A stretch of 64,000 nt of DNA from Halarsenatibacter silvermanii (GTDB lineage: Bacteria; Bacillota; Halanaerobiia; Halanaerobiales; Halarsenatibacteraceae): assembly GCF_900103135.1 (NCBI RefSeq), contig NZ_FNGO01000005.1, positions 62,001 through 126,000 of the forward strand. The letters are read 5' to 3'. The translations under genes and the position numbers were made by a program. Below, piece after piece: positions 52,607 to 61,359 of the stretch. Within the stretch, counting starts at the first letter, position 1. Every line of letters starts with the position of its first letter. The notes beneath the pieces were generated by a model. The model made no database searches. It was not told where the DNA came from and was given only the letters and a program-made list of their open reading frames with translations.

Positions 52607-54184
52607 CTATATCGAGAGGAGTCTGTTCAGGTACTCTAATCTAATTACATTAAGCAGAGTAATTTCTCCCTGCAGCTTTGTACTTTTCACCATGCCCGAA
52701 GAAATATTGAGCATGGCTTTTTCGTGAGCAGGGTTGGCCATAGGGGTGAGAACCCTGTAAATTTCTTTTTCCATTTCTTCTGGCTCTTCTTTTATTACAG
52801 TCTGCGCAGTGGAAGCTGCAGGAATTTCTTTTTTGAAAATTGAAGTTAATTGAGCCGGCTTTAAGCTGGAAAGAGCCCCTTCCAGCACAGTCTTATTTTT
52901 AGCCCAGGCAAAATACCAGACCAGGCTGAAGACCACAAGACCAACCGCAACGATCTGCGCAAGAATTCCAGCAAAAAATATCACTCCCAGCGAGGAAAGG
53001 CTTCCGATAATATGCAAATAGGGATAACCGGGAGAGCGGTAATCGGGATCATAACCTTCGGGTGGAGCCGTGCGCATGATCAAAACGGTAATATTAAGCA
53101 GCGAATAATTTAACAGCATCAAAACACTGGCCGAACTGGAAAGAAGTTCCACATCTGCTGTCACAATAAGAACAATCGTCAACAGACCGGTGAGCAATAT
53201 GGGTCTATAAGGGGTCATATATTTATCATGAATTTGATTAAGCCAATCGGGGAATATATCATCCCGGCCCAGAGCAAAACTAATTCTGGAGGCAGCCAGA
53301 ATACTGGCATTGGCAGAAGAAGCAGTGGCCAATAAAGCAGCAAAAGTGATGGCAGCCCCGCCGGCCAGACCGGAAAAAAGCCGGGCAGACTCCACTATAG
53401 GCGCATCATATCCTATAAGTTCATCGAGGGGCATTAAACCGGTGGTTACTGCCAGCACAAATGCATAAAGAACTGTCACTATAGCCACAGATCCTATAAT
53501 CGCCCGCGGCAGAGTATATCCCGGTTCTTTGACCTCTTCCGCTACAGATGCAATCTGCACAAAACCCAAAAATGAAACAAAGATAATAGCAGTTGTTAAA
53601 AAGATGGGCTGAATACCATAAGGAGTAAAAGGCTGAAAAGTTGAGACATCAAAATGTAAAGACCCCCATACAACATAAATCAGTAAAATAGAAAGCAGTA
53701 TTCCCACTATAATATTCTGGGTTTTGCCAGTTTCTTTGGCCCCAATATAATTTACATATGTAAAGAATATACCGGCCAAAACAGCTAAAATAATAGAATC
53801 AAGAGGCAAAAATAAATTAAGATATTCACCGAACCCCTGTAGATAAAATGCCACGGCAAAAGTGAGACTTAACCAGACTGATACCCCGGATATTGTTCCC
53901 ATCATCCCTCCCATAGAACGGGAAATAAAAAAGTAGGCACCGCCGCTTTTGGGCATACCGGTGGCCAGCTCGGCGGTGCTGGCAGCTGTAATCATACACA
54001 ACACTCCGGCCAATACATAGGCTAAAATAGCTGCCGGTCCGGATATCGCCAGAGCTGTGCCGGGTAGAACAAATATTCCCGCTCCAATCATGGTTCCAAC
54101 TCCGATAGTTAATGCTTCTTTTAGCCCCAGCTCTTTTGATAATTCCCCCTCCGTACTAAAATCAGAAGTAGCTTCTCCTTCCAT
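52607..54184 (-). CDS. APC-family amino acid permease, truncated by a frameshift before its USP tail
   Basis: A 525-codon frame with 12 transmembrane helices of the amino acid-polyamine-cation superfamily: GVGTMIGAGIFVLPGTAL at helix 1 (the unwound GxG segment), then TGMPKSGGAYFFISRSMGG and VQIASVAEEVKEPGYTLPRA. After the last helix (about residue 440) a first USP domain starts (VLTPMANPAHEKAMLNISSG, EITLLNVIR) and then runs into LEYLNRLLSI and a stop. The substrate is unknown. GGGGG lies before the ATG, with a promoter 90-120 bases upstream. It heads the permease-ktrA-ktrB unit. Confidence 0.88.
   Translation of the reverse strand: MEGEATSDFSTEGELSKELGLKEALTIGVGTMIGAGIFVLPGTALAISGPAAILAYVLAGVLCMITAASTAELATGMPKSGGAYFFISRSMGGMMGTISGVSVWLSLTFAVAFYLQGFGEYLNLFLPLDSIILAVLAGIFFTYVNYIGAKETGKTQNIIVGILLSILLIYVVWGSLHFDVSTFQPFTPYGIQPIFLTTAIIFVSFLGFVQIASVAEEVKEPGYTLPRAIIGSVAIVTVLYAFVLAVTTGLMPLDELIGYDAPIVESARLFSGLAGGAAITFAALLATASSANASILAASRISFALGRDDIFPDWLNQIHDKYMTPYRPILLTGLLTIVLIVTADVELLSSSASVLMLLNYSLLNITVLIMRTAPPEGYDPDYRSPGYPYLHIIGSLSSLGVIFFAGILAQIVAVGLVVFSLVWYFAWAKNKTVLEGALSSLKPAQLTSIFKKEIPAASTAQTVIKEEPEEMEKEIYRVLTPMANPAHEKAMLNISSGMVKSTKLQGEITLLNVIRLEYLNRLLSI
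52635..52644. repeat. 5-bp tandem duplication causing a frameshift
   Basis: TCTAA occurs twice in a row (TTAGA on the coding strand). Removing one copy joins the permease frame to the USP frame so that it reads NVIRVPEQTPL, the expected USP phrase. Confidence 0.75.
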
Positions 54185-54275
54185 AATTTACCCCCACTAT
54201 AATTTTTATTAAGTTGAAAAAAGCTAATTTTCAATTCCTATATGATGCTTAAATTTTTCAATGCCTTGTTTAGAG

Positions 54276-54304
54276 ATTATACAACACCCCGGGCTGAATT
54301 TCAA
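54276..54304 (-). promoter_or_regulatory. Promoter of the APC permease-potassium uptake unit
   Basis: On the minus strand TTGAAA (54304-54299) and TATAAT (54281-54276) with a 17-base spacer, leaving a leader of about 85 bases. Confidence 0.7.
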
Positions 54305-54310
54305 TAACTC

Positions 54311-54346
54311 AGAGGAGGAGGAGGAGGCTGCGGCGGCGGAGGCGGA
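54311..54346. repeat. Trinucleotide tract (GAG/GGC) after fetB
   Basis: A run of GAGGAGGAGG then CTGCGGCGGCGGAGGCGG. On the minus strand, in frame with fetB beyond its TGA stop, it reads SPPPPPQPPPPPLSY and ends at another TGA. It may be a slippage-prone tract or the trace of a longer fetB tail. Confidence 0.5.
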
Positions 54347-54378
54347 GAAAAAGAGGAATAAGAAAAAGCAGCCGACGT

Positions 54379-55188
54379 TCATTTTTCCTGATCCTCTATC
54401 TGCAGCTGCATCCTCTCATTGAAATAGGTCCTGATGCCCAGTTTTATCATTAAAAAGACGGTCAAAGTAACAGAACCCAGTATTCCCAGCATAATAGCTA
54501 TCTGATATCTTATAGCCAGCAGGGGATCGACCCCGGAAAGAATCTGTCCTGTCATCATACCGGGAAGCCAGATAATACCCATGCCCACCATTGAATTGAT
54601 TGTAGGCAGCACAGCATTATAAAAGACTTGATTTGCCAGCTCATTGGTAGCCTGAGCGGGGGAAGCGCCCATCATCAAAGCATTTTCGATGCGGTGAGAA
54701 TCGTCTTCTATTCGATTGACCAAATTTTCCACTCCCAGGGAAACCCCTGTCATGGAGTTGCCTATTATCATGCCAGCGATAGGTATAAAATAACGGGGGT
54801 AATACCAGGGAGAAAGCCTGATTACCATCAGCAGGAAAAAAAACAGAGTTGCCACAGAACCGACAATGATGGAAAGAACAGCTGTTTTTTTCAGGGGCCG
54901 GGAAAGATCTGTGCTTACTCTGGCAAAGATATTCTGCAGGGCAAAACCTATCATCAATGTCATTATTAAAAGAGTAATCACAGGATGGGGCATATCAAAA
55001 ATAATTTCCAGTACATATCCCACTATAATCAGCTGCAGAGTCATGCGTGTGGCCGCAATCAAAATCTGTTTTTCACGACCGATTTTTTGTTTTTTTACTA
55101 AAATAATTAGAATTAATACAAATATGTAAGCAATCGCCATCTGTATCAGAGGTATATTTATAACTTCACCGTTAACTGCTGTTTCCAT
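54379..55188 (-). CDS. fetB: FetB-type ABC transporter permease (UPF0014)
   Basis: A 269-residue membrane protein of the FetB/YbbM family, which with FetA exports iron or is linked to metal homeostasis in E. coli. Six to seven helices; diagnostic stretches are PLIQMAIAYIFVLILI, FIPIAGMIIGNSMTGVSLGV, ENALMMGASPAQA and GMGIIWLPGMMTGQILSGVD. The gene overlaps fetA by 17 bases. The TGA stop is followed, in frame, by a proline-coding triplet tract of about 25 codons. Confidence 0.88.
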   Translation of the reverse strand: METAVNGEVINIPLIQMAIAYIFVLILIILVKKQKIGREKQILIAATRMTLQLIIVGYVLEIIFDMPHPVITLLIMTLMIGFALQNIFARVSTDLSRPLKKTAVLSIIVGSVATLFFFLLMVIRLSPWYYPRYFIPIAGMIIGNSMTGVSLGVENLVNRIEDDSHRIENALMMGASPAQATNELANQVFYNAVLPTINSMVGMGIIWLPGMMTGQILSGVDPLLAIRYQIAIMLGILGSVTLTVFLMIKLGIRTYFNERMQLQIEDQEK

Positions 55189-55825
55189 TATAGTATTTCC
55201 CCCCCTTCAACTCTCCATCCTCGATAATTACCTGCTGATCAGCTATTTTATTCGCAAACTCTGGAACATGAGAAACCATGATTATTCGGGTATCATTATC
55301 TTCAGCATAATTTTCCAGAAAATTTAGAAGATATTTCACATTGTCTGTATCCAGAGAAGCAGCTGGTTCGTCTAAAAGAAGAGTTTCCGGTTCAAGCATA
55401 AGCAGCCGGGCTAAAGCCACTCTCTGTTTTTCTCCTCCAGAAAGATTATCACAGCTTTCACTCAGATTTTTCCCCAGTCTCATCTTTCCCACAAGCCGTC
55501 TGTAATCGCCATCTTTGAAGCTGTCCTGACGGGCTAATTCTGCCGCCCTATTAAACTCTTCCCTGATAGTATCACCCAGCATGGCAGGATTTTGAGCGAG
55601 CATTTTTATCATCTTCCGCAATCCAAGAGGAGGATAATCCTCCAACTTTTTACCTTTATAATAGATTTCGCCATCATCAGGAGAAATTAAATTTATAAGT
55701 AGCTTTAAAAGCGTCGTCTTACCGCCTCCGCTGGGGCCGCTTATAACAGTAATTTTTCCTCTGGCTAAAGTTAAATCATCAATTCTAATAATATCTTTAT
55801 AGACCACATTCTGAAGTTCAAACAA
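55172..55825 (-). CDS. fetA: FetA-type ABC transporter ATPase
   Basis: A 217-residue ABC ATPase: Walker A ISGPSGGGKTTLLKLL (about residue 30), Q-loop in MLAQNPAMLGD, signature NLSGGEKQRVALARLL (about 128), Walker B TLLLDEPAASLD and the switch His in MVSHVPEF. It partners with FetB. The start is a TTG behind AGGAGGG. It follows the PadR-type regulator gene by 23 bases, so the regulator probably controls this pair, perhaps in answer to metal or envelope stress. Confidence 0.9.
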   Translation of the reverse strand: MFELQNVVYKDIIRIDDLTLARGKITVISGPSGGGKTTLLKLLINLISPDDGEIYYKGKKLEDYPPLGLRKMIKMLAQNPAMLGDTIREEFNRAAELARQDSFKDGDYRRLVGKMRLGKNLSESCDNLSGGEKQRVALARLLMLEPETLLLDEPAASLDTDNVKYLLNFLENYAEDNDTRIIMVSHVPEFANKIADQQVIIEDGELKGGKYYNGNSS

Positions 55826-55848
55826 TTTTCTTCTTCCCTCCTGCTTAT

Positions 55849-56166
55849 TTATTCCTGAATTTCTTCAAAGAGCTCGGCTGCTTTTTTGCGGGCCTCTTCC
55901 AGTAATTTTTCGCCTTCCTGAGTTATGGAATAATATTTTCTAACCTTGCCATCCACCGTTTTCTCTTCGACCTCCAGCAAACCTTTTTCTTCCATTCCGT
56001 GCAATATGGGATAAAGAGTTCCCGAACTCATCTCATAACCATGACTTTTCAGCTCCTCTATCATCCAGAGGCCAAAAAAAGGTTCTTCCCGGGCATGATA
56101 GAGAATGTGCACCCGGACAAATCCCAGAGATATTTTCCGCATAATTTTACAGCTCAAATTACTCAC
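55849..56166 (-). CDS. PadR-family transcription regulator
   Basis: A 105-residue winged-helix repressor: FVRVHILYHAREEPFFGLWM, EELKSHGYEMSSGTLYPILH (recognition helix), then GLLEVEEKTVDGKVRKYYSI. It lacks the long C-terminal helix pair of larger members, so it is of the short PadR-s2 type. The start is ambiguous: a GTG at 56166 or a TTG at 56157 that has GGGGTGAG well placed. Upstream lie TATAAT (56179-56174) and the palindrome CGATATCG (56186-56193), which could be its own operator. It heads the fetA-fetB unit. Confidence 0.85.
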   Translation of the reverse strand: MSNLSCKIMRKISLGFVRVHILYHAREEPFFGLWMIEELKSHGYEMSSGTLYPILHGMEEKGLLEVEEKTVDGKVRKYYSITQEGEKLLEEARKKAAELFEEIQE

Positions 56167-56511
56167 CCCATTTATTATAGAGTTTCGATATCGGTGCTCT
56201 TTAATGATAGCAAAAATTAAACAAGCATGTAAAGAAGTTTAACCGTTCCTCAGGCAGAAAGTTCCCTCATTTGAGTGGGTCGAGTCCAATTTGACGACCA
56301 TTTTGTTTTGTCCGACTTTTAGCTCTCCTGGTCTTCAATCTCGCCCCATCAAAAATCATACTTTTATGAATTGATTTTATATTTTAATGTTGTTAGAATG
56401 TTTATAAGAAATAACCTTATCAAACAACTCAAGAATCTTGCTGCCATCTCCAACCCTGTGCTCGGGTTCTATCATTCCGCCTTCTTCTTTATTTCAAAAA
56501 TCCAGCTCCTG
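56167..56511. other. Intergenic stretch without a supported gene
   Basis: About 345 bases between the divergent padR and hcp genes. Apart from the padR promoter region and the hcp operator beyond its right end, no gene, repeat or RNA pattern is apparent. Confidence 0.4.
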
Positions 56512-56552
56512 TGACATATGTCATAGCCAGATCCTAAAACATGTTCTATAAT
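56512..56552 (+). promoter_or_regulatory. Crp/Fnr-type operator and promoter of hcp
   Basis: TGTGACATATGTCATAG contains the palindrome TGACATATGTCA at 56512-56523. The -10 box TATAAT is at 56547-56552. If transcription starts about seven bases after it, the operator is centred near -41.5, the place where Crp/Fnr proteins activate. No good -35 is seen, as expected for an activated promoter. HcpR, a Crp-family regulator of hcp, is the likely protein. Confidence 0.7.
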
Positions 56553-56630
56553 TTAAAGTAGTCCACTTGGGAAAAACAGAAATTTATTTTTGAATTTATA
56601 TTTACAAATCAGCTAACAGGAGGTAAAAAA

Positions 56631-58298
56631 ATGAGCGAAATGTTCTGTTATCAATGTCAGGAAACAGCCAAAAACACCGGCTGTGACACCAGAGGTGTCT
56701 GCGGTAAATCCCCTGAAGTCTCAAACCTTCAGGATCTTTTGATTTATCTGCTCAAAGGGGTCTCCACTTACACTGAAATGATCAGAGATATGGATGGAGA
56801 GGTAAGCCGGGATGTCGATGTTTTTGTCATGAAAGGGCTTTTCTCGACAGTTACCAACGTCAACTTCTCGGCCGATGATTTTTATGATTGGATTGGGGAA
56901 GCACTGGAAATAAGAGAGGAGCTTGCCGGGCAGTGTCAGGAACTTTATCGGGAAAAGCATGGAGAGGAGTACACAGGTGATCTTCCCGAAGCGGCAACCT
57001 GGACTCCCGATTCTGATGAGGATATCGAAGAAAAGGCAAAAGAAGTGGGGGTTCTGCAAACAGAAAATGAAGACGTCCGTTCCCTGCGAGAGCTGCTAAT
57101 ATACGGCCTCAAGGGAATAGCTGCTTACGCCGACCACGCCTATATTCTCGGACATGAGCAGGATGACATCTATGAATTCATGCAGCATGGTCTGGCCGCC
57201 ACTCTCGATGAAAGCCTGAGCGGAGATGAACTGACCAATCTCGTGCTGGAATGCGGTGACTGCGCTGTCGACACCATGGCCCTGCTGGATGAAGCCAACA
57301 CTTCCACCTACGGTCACCCCGAACCCACCGAGGTTGATCTGAGCACCGATGATCGCCCCGGTATACTGGTCAGCGGTCATGATCTCAAGGATTTTGAAGA
57401 ACTCTTAGAACAATCCGAGGGCGAGGGCGTCGACATCTATACCCACGGTGAGATGCTTCCCGCCCAGGCCTATCCTGCCTTCAAAAAATATGATCACTTC
57501 AAAGGCAACTACGGCGGCTCCTGGTGGAAACAAAAAGAGGAATTTGAGAAGTTCAACGGTCCAATTCTCATGACCACCAACTGCATCGTACCTCCTAAAG
57601 ACAGCTACAAAGACAGGATTTATACTACCGGGGTAGCCGGTTTTGAAGGTGTGAGCCATATCGAAGATAGACCGGAAGGCGGCAGCAAAGACTTCACACC
57701 TGTCATCGAAGCGGCCAAAAAGACCAAGCCTCCCCAGGAGATCGAAAGCGGCAGCGTTATGACCGGTTTTGCTCATAATGCCCTCAGCGAGCGGGCTGAT
57801 GCCGTGGTGGAAGCCATCCAGAACGGAGACATCAGCAGATTTGTCGTAATGAGCGGCTGTGATGGCAGATTCAAAGACAGAGAATACTTCACCGAAGTCG
57901 CCAAAGAGCTGCCCGAAGATGCCATTATTCTCACCTCGGGCTGCGCCAAATTCCGCTATAACAAGCTAGAACTGGGCGACATAGGCGGCATTCCCCGCGT
58001 ACTCGATGCCGGCCAGTGCAATGACTCCTATTCTCTGGTAGTCGTAGCCAAAAAGCTGGCTGAAGCAGTCGATGCAGATGATATCAACGATCTGCCCATA
58101 TCTTATGATATAGCCTGGTATGAGCAGAAAGCCGTTGCTGTCCTGCTGGGTCTTCTGGCCGCCGGCGTTAAAGATATCAAGCTCGGCCCCACTCTACCGG
58201 CCTTCCTCTCCGAAAACGTAACCAGCGTCCTGGTAGACAAATTCGGTATAGCCCCCACCAGCGGCGTGCAAGAAGACGTAAAAGAGCTTATGGCCTAA
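56631..58298 (+). CDS. hcp: Hydroxylamine reductase / hybrid-cluster protein Hcp
   Basis: A 555-residue iron-sulfur protein that reduces hydroxylamine and, in vivo, nitric oxide. The N-terminal cubane ligands are FCYQCQ (C6, C9) and CDTRGVC (C18, C24). Hybrid-cluster ligands appear downstream in [23 protein letters not shown] and [10 protein letters not shown]. The protein is cytosolic. GGAGG precedes the ATG. Its promoter carries a Crp/Fnr-type operator that is shared in sequence with the divergent ferredoxin promoter at 59.3 kb, so it belongs to a nitrosative-stress regulon. A strong terminator follows. Confidence 0.95.
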   Translation: MSEMFCYQCQETAKNTGCDTRGVCGKSPEVSNLQDLLIYLLKGVSTYTEMIRDMDGEVSRDVDVFVMKGLFSTVTNVNFSADDFYDWIGEALEIREELAGQCQELYREKHGEEYTGDLPEAATWTPDSDEDIEEKAKEVGVLQTENEDVRSLRELLIYGLKGIAAYADHAYILGHEQDDIYEFMQHGLAATLDESLSGDELTNLVLECGDCAVDTMALLDEANTSTYGHPEPTEVDLSTDDRPGILVSGHDLKDFEELLEQSEGEGVDIYTHGEMLPAQAYPAFKKYDHFKGNYGGSWWKQKEEFEKFNGPILMTTNCIVPPKDSYKDRIYTTGVAGFEGVSHIEDRPEGGSKDFTPVIEAAKKTKPPQEIESGSVMTGFAHNALSERADAVVEAIQNGDISRFVVMSGCDGRFKDREYFTEVAKELPEDAIILTSGCAKFRYNKLELGDIGGIPRVLDAGQCNDSYSLVVVAKKLAEAVDADDINDLPISYDIAWYEQKAVAVLLGLLAAGVKDIKLGPTLPAFLSENVTSVLVDKFGIAPTSGVQEDVKELMA

Positions 58299-58343
58299 AC
58301 AGATCCAGGACAAACATGATTCAAAAACCATCCATTTAAAAAT

Positions 58344-58382
58344 CCCCGCAGCTGGTGTTTGACCGGCCGCGGGGGTTTTTTT
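58344..58382 (+). terminator. Terminator of hcp
   Basis: CCCCGC (58344-58349) pairs with GCGGGG (58369-58374), followed by seven T residues. Confidence 0.8.
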
Positions 58383-58414
58383 GACAGACCTATTTGCCAA
58401 AATCATTCATCTGC

Positions 58415-58442
58415 CTGTCCTGTGATCTCTGTCCTGTGATCT
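58415..58442. repeat. 14-bp tandem duplication
   Basis: CTGTCCTGTGATCT occurs twice without spacer between the convergent hcp and ferredoxin genes. It is probably a slippage product. Confidence 0.6.
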
Positions 58443-58449
58443 TTTAGTT

Positions 58450-59232
58450 TTACTGTATCTTTTCTCCTTCAGCCGATATTACCACCTTATCGATCTCAAA
58501 ATCCTGATCAGAGCTGGCCACAGCATCCTCGACCAGGTGAACCATGCCCCGGCAGCAGGGAACTTCCATGATCGCCACCGTGATCGAATTTAAATCATTG
58601 TGCTCCAAAATTCCTCTGAGCTTGCTTCGGTATCTTTCGGAATCATCGAGTTTGGGGCAGCCCACCGCCAATTTTTTATCTTTGAGAAGATCGAGGTGAA
58701 AATCAGCATAGGCAAAGGCAACGCAGTCAGCGGCTATTAAAAGGTCCGCTCCCTCAAAAAATGATGCTGTCTCGGGCAGCAGATGAAGCTGAACCGGCCA
58801 CTGCTCCAGCTGACTGTTTATACTCAATTCCACATCCCCATCTCCGGCTGCAGTTTTATTTCCCCCGGAGTTCTGTTGTTTATCTTTCTCGCTTCTTTCA
58901 GATTTTTTCTGGCCGCCGCTGCAGGTACTTCCTCGCGATAAATCTCTCATCCTGCTGCCGGGACATCCTCCTCCGACAGCAGTATTTTTCATTTTAAGCT
59001 GTTCATTTTTGACAGCCTCTTCATCAAATTCTTCCACATCTTCTTCGACCAGTTCGATAGCATCTTCAGGACATTCTCCCAGGCAGTCTCCCAGGCCGTC
59101 ACAGAGCCTTTCTTCTTTCAGCCGGGCCACACCATCGACAATTTCGATTGCTCCTTCATCACAGGCGGGTATACACTCACCGCAGCCCGTACATTTGTCC
59201 TCATCGATCTTTACAATTTTTCTCATAACCAT
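58450..59232 (-). CDS. Ferredoxin-domain protein of the Hcp regulon
   Basis: A 260-residue iron-sulfur protein. It begins with two ferredoxin motifs (CTGCGECIPACDEGAI and a second CDGLGDCLGECPEDAI), followed by an acidic stretch and a variable Cys-containing linker (GGGCPGSRMRD). The C-terminal half (QLHLLPETASFFEGADLLIA, VGCPKLDD, MEVPCCRGM) matches a domain often fused to such ferredoxins beside hcp. It may supply electrons to Hcp. The linker contains Lys- and Ser-rich, low-complexity sequence. It is divergent from the zinc-ribbon gene at 59377 and shares one operator with it. Confidence 0.8.
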   Translation of the reverse strand: MVMRKIVKIDEDKCTGCGECIPACDEGAIEIVDGVARLKEERLCDGLGDCLGECPEDAIELVEEDVEEFDEEAVKNEQLKMKNTAVGGGCPGSRMRDLSRGSTCSGGQKKSERSEKDKQQNSGGNKTAAGDGDVELSINSQLEQWPVQLHLLPETASFFEGADLLIAADCVAFAYADFHLDLLKDKKLAVGCPKLDDSERYRSKLRGILEHNDLNSITVAIMEVPCCRGMVHLVEDAVASSDQDFEIDKVVISAEGEKIQ

Positions 59233-59268
59233 TGCAGATCCATCCTTTCATTTTTGATTACACTAATA

Positions 59269-59338
59269 ATTGTATCAGAAATACCTGCATCTGGCTGTGA
59301 TAAATGTCATAGTTAATGTTGAGTTTTTTAGTTATAAT
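59269..59338. promoter_or_regulatory. Divergent promoters sharing one Crp/Fnr-type operator
   Basis: TGTGATAAATGTCATAG (59296-59312) closely matches the operator before hcp. On its right, TATAAT (59333-59338) serves the plus-strand gene; on its left, TACAAT (59274-59269, minus strand) serves the ferredoxin gene. From the operator centre at about 59303.5 both predicted starts lie 41.5 bases away, so one bound regulator could activate both promoters. Confidence 0.65.
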
Positions 59339-59376
59339 AAAATTAGCAAACAGATTTCCGGAAAGGAGCTAAAAAT

Positions 59377-60126
59377 ATGTTTCAGCAATGCCCCGGTCAG
59401 GATGGTCGCAGCTGGTCCCCGGACGATGTCAACGAGAAAGATTGTCCGGTCTGCGGTTATGAGGTCGAATTCTTTAAGTTTGATCTGCTGCGTCCCTGTC
59501 CTGAATGCGGAAAAGATATAATCAATCCTGGCTTTAATCTGGGCTGTGCCGAGTGGTGTGATCAGGCTGCTAACTGTATCGGAGAGGGGAGCACACTGTA
59601 CAGCGAAGTTCAGACTTTGAGAGAAAAGGTGGAAGAAAAAATTGAGAGGCTTTTGCAGAATAATCCGGAAAAACTCGTACTGGTAAAAGAGCTCACAGAA
59701 ATAGCGGATGAAATCGGCAAACTGGAGCGCTATTCACCCCTGAGCGTGATACTATCAGGGCTGCTTTTCCCGCTCGGTGACCCTGACTGTGATCCTGCAT
59801 CACTGAATATTAGAGGTTTAAAAGAATTAGATGATCCCAAAATTGAGATTGCTTCACTGGAAAATTGTGCAGAAATAGCGCATATAATTTTAAACTCTCT
59901 GGATATTCCCGACAGATACAGGCAGGAAGTTATGCGCAACATTAAAGCTATTCACCAGAAAAAGAAACTGAAAAATACCTCTTATCTGGTCCTGAAAGAT
60001 GCCTGCAGCCTGGCTCTTTATGAAAAAGGTCAGCTGCAGGAGCTTGAAATCAGGGAAGAATTGATTACCGAAGGAGGAAAAAAGCTTGCTGAGAGAGAAG
60101 GATTTTTAGATTATCCAATTTCCTGA
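59377..60126 (+). CDS. Zinc-ribbon protein of the Hcp regulon, unknown function
   Basis: A 249-residue protein. The N-terminal 60 residues carry many Cys: CPGQDGR, CPVCGYEVEFF, RPCPECGKDI, GCAEWCDQAANC, a zinc-ribbon or rubredoxin-like arrangement I associate with proteins encoded next to hcp-type genes. The remainder is helical; a histidine-containing segment (NCAEIAHIILNSLDIPDRYR) resembles HD-type phosphohydrolases but without a clear metal site. GGAAAGGAG precedes the ATG. It is controlled by the same operator as the divergent ferredoxin gene. Confidence 0.65.
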   Translation: MFQQCPGQDGRSWSPDDVNEKDCPVCGYEVEFFKFDLLRPCPECGKDIINPGFNLGCAEWCDQAANCIGEGSTLYSEVQTLREKVEEKIERLLQNNPEKLVLVKELTEIADEIGKLERYSPLSVILSGLLFPLGDPDCDPASLNIRGLKELDDPKIEIASLENCAEIAHIILNSLDIPDRYRQEVMRNIKAIHQKKKLKNTSYLVLKDACSLALYEKGQLQELEIREELITEGGKKLAEREGFLDYPIS

Positions 60127-60137
60127 AATTTTGTATT

Positions 60138-60186
60138 AAAAAAGAGGCAGATCCCGATATAACCGAAATCTGCCTCTTTTTTTATT
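60138..60186. terminator. Bidirectional terminator
   Basis: GAGGCAGAT (60144-60152) and ATCTGCCTC (60188-10 = about 60168-60176) form a perfect nine-pair stem with A-runs on the left and T-runs on the right, between two convergent genes. Confidence 0.85.
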
Positions 60187-60205
60187 TTTCTTTTCAGCCT
60201 TCTCT

Positions 60206-60502
60206 TTACTCTTCTTCTGCGCTGATTCTGCTGATCTGTTCTTCAACTGCCATTATTTCTTCTTTAAGATCGAGCAGGTACTCTCTCAGCTGCTCTAAAT
60301 CCTCTTCACCTTCTAGCTCTTCTATTACATATTCTTCCGTGTATTCATCCTCACATTCGCATTCATCACCGCAGTCACAACAGCACTCGCAGCAACAGCA
60401 ACAGCTGCAGCAGCAGTTGTGAGAAGAGTGCCCATGTCCGGTATGATGATGGCCATGACAGCAGCAATGATGGGAATGATGATTATGACTTCCGCAGCAC
60501 AT
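60206..60502 (-). CDS. Cysteine/histidine-rich protein, probable metal sequestration
   Basis: A 98-residue protein of striking composition. Residues 1-55 contain about 20 Cys and 12 His, in blocks such as CCCHGHHHTGHGHSSHN and CCCSCCCCCECCCDC; this could bind many metal ions. The second half is an acidic alpha-helical hairpin (DLEQLREYLLDLKEEIMAVE). AAAGGAGGTG fixes the ATG at 60502; an in-frame start eight codons upstream is unlikely. It follows the DUF364 gene in an operon led by an ArsR-type regulator, so a role in metal storage or detoxification is inferred. Confidence 0.7.
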   Translation of the reverse strand: MCCGSHNHHSHHCCCHGHHHTGHGHSSHNCCCSCCCCCECCCDCGDECECEDEYTEEYVIEELEGEEDLEQLREYLLDLKEEIMAVEEQISRISAEEE

Positions 60503-60559
60503 AATTTCACCTCCTTTGTGATCCATTTTTTCAAAAACCTGTTTTGCCGGTTTTCTTTC

Positions 60560-61318
60560 TCAGCCTCTGCGGCCATAAAAACAGAGCTGGGGTAGATCCA
60601 TAAGATAAGCCAGCCCGGTTATGGTGTTGCCGTAAAAGGCAAAATCCTTATTCTGTTCAGCGAACAATTCGAGAAGTTTTCCGGCAGAACCGTTGATCAT
60701 TGTCGAGCCAGTAACCAGGACAAAACCGCTTTTTTTGATCAAACGGCGGTTGAATTTCTCTCCGTTTCTTACTTCGATTCCGTAATCACTACCGCCGATC
60801 CTATCCTGATTAAGATCTGTCACCAGAATATTATTGCTACCAAAAGTTTTTGCTGCAGCTTCCAGAAAGGCGGGCTGAAAACCTATGAGACCGATAGTTT
60901 GCAATTCCCCGTGGTTGGTCTTTATCCAGGCCATAATTTCTTCTGCACAATCTTCCATATCATCATCGCGGCAGTGCACTGTTTTTTCGATAAGATCAAG
61001 ATCCCTCAGCACAACATTGATAGCCGCCACCAAAAGAGCCCGGCGGTAGCTGCTGTCCAGATCAAAGGATAAAATCTCTTCCAGCGTTCCTTCATACTCT
61101 CCCGGTTGATCGGTAAAGGCCTGACCGCGACTGTTCTTAAATTTTGCTTCGATCATGACTTCCTCTCCCTGCAGCAGGGGAAAGTCCTGACGTTCAGGAT
61201 GACCTATCGCCTCTTCTGGGTCCAGTCCTTCAGCTGTAATCTTTATATTCTCGGTGCTTAAATTATTTTCTGCGACCAATTCCTCGAATTTTTCTCTTGC
61301 TTCGATAATTACTGGCAA
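60560..61318 (-). CDS. DUF364 family (putative heavy-metal chelation domain) protein
   Basis: A 252-residue protein with an enolase-like N-terminal domain and a Rossmann-like DUF364 domain (IGLIGFQPAFLEAAAKTFGS, ILVTDLNQDRIGG, GFVLVTGSTMINGSAGKLLE). Relatives are encoded next to metal or corrinoid genes, and the domain has been proposed to chelate metals. It ends LCFYGRRG. The start is TTG behind GGGGAG. It lies between the ArsR-type regulator and the Cys/His-rich protein, which supports a metal role. Confidence 0.82.
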   Translation of the reverse strand: MPVIIEAREKFEELVAENNLSTENIKITAEGLDPEEAIGHPERQDFPLLQGEEVMIEAKFKNSRGQAFTDQPGEYEGTLEEILSFDLDSSYRRALLVAAINVVLRDLDLIEKTVHCRDDDMEDCAEEIMAWIKTNHGELQTIGLIGFQPAFLEAAAKTFGSNNILVTDLNQDRIGGSDYGIEVRNGEKFNRRLIKKSGFVLVTGSTMINGSAGKLLELFAEQNKDFAFYGNTITGLAYLMDLPQLCFYGRRG

Positions 61319-61359
61319 ATCTATCTCCCCTTTCCCGCAAACTGAAAATTAAAAATCGC

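Noticed and set aside
54311-54381. Second UGA recoding site at the end of fetB
   Set aside because: No hairpin suited to a SECIS follows the TGA, and the product already has the full FetB length.
56260-56340. Possible insertion-sequence edge in the hcp-padR gap
   Set aside because: No inverted repeat, target duplication or transposase pattern could be confirmed.
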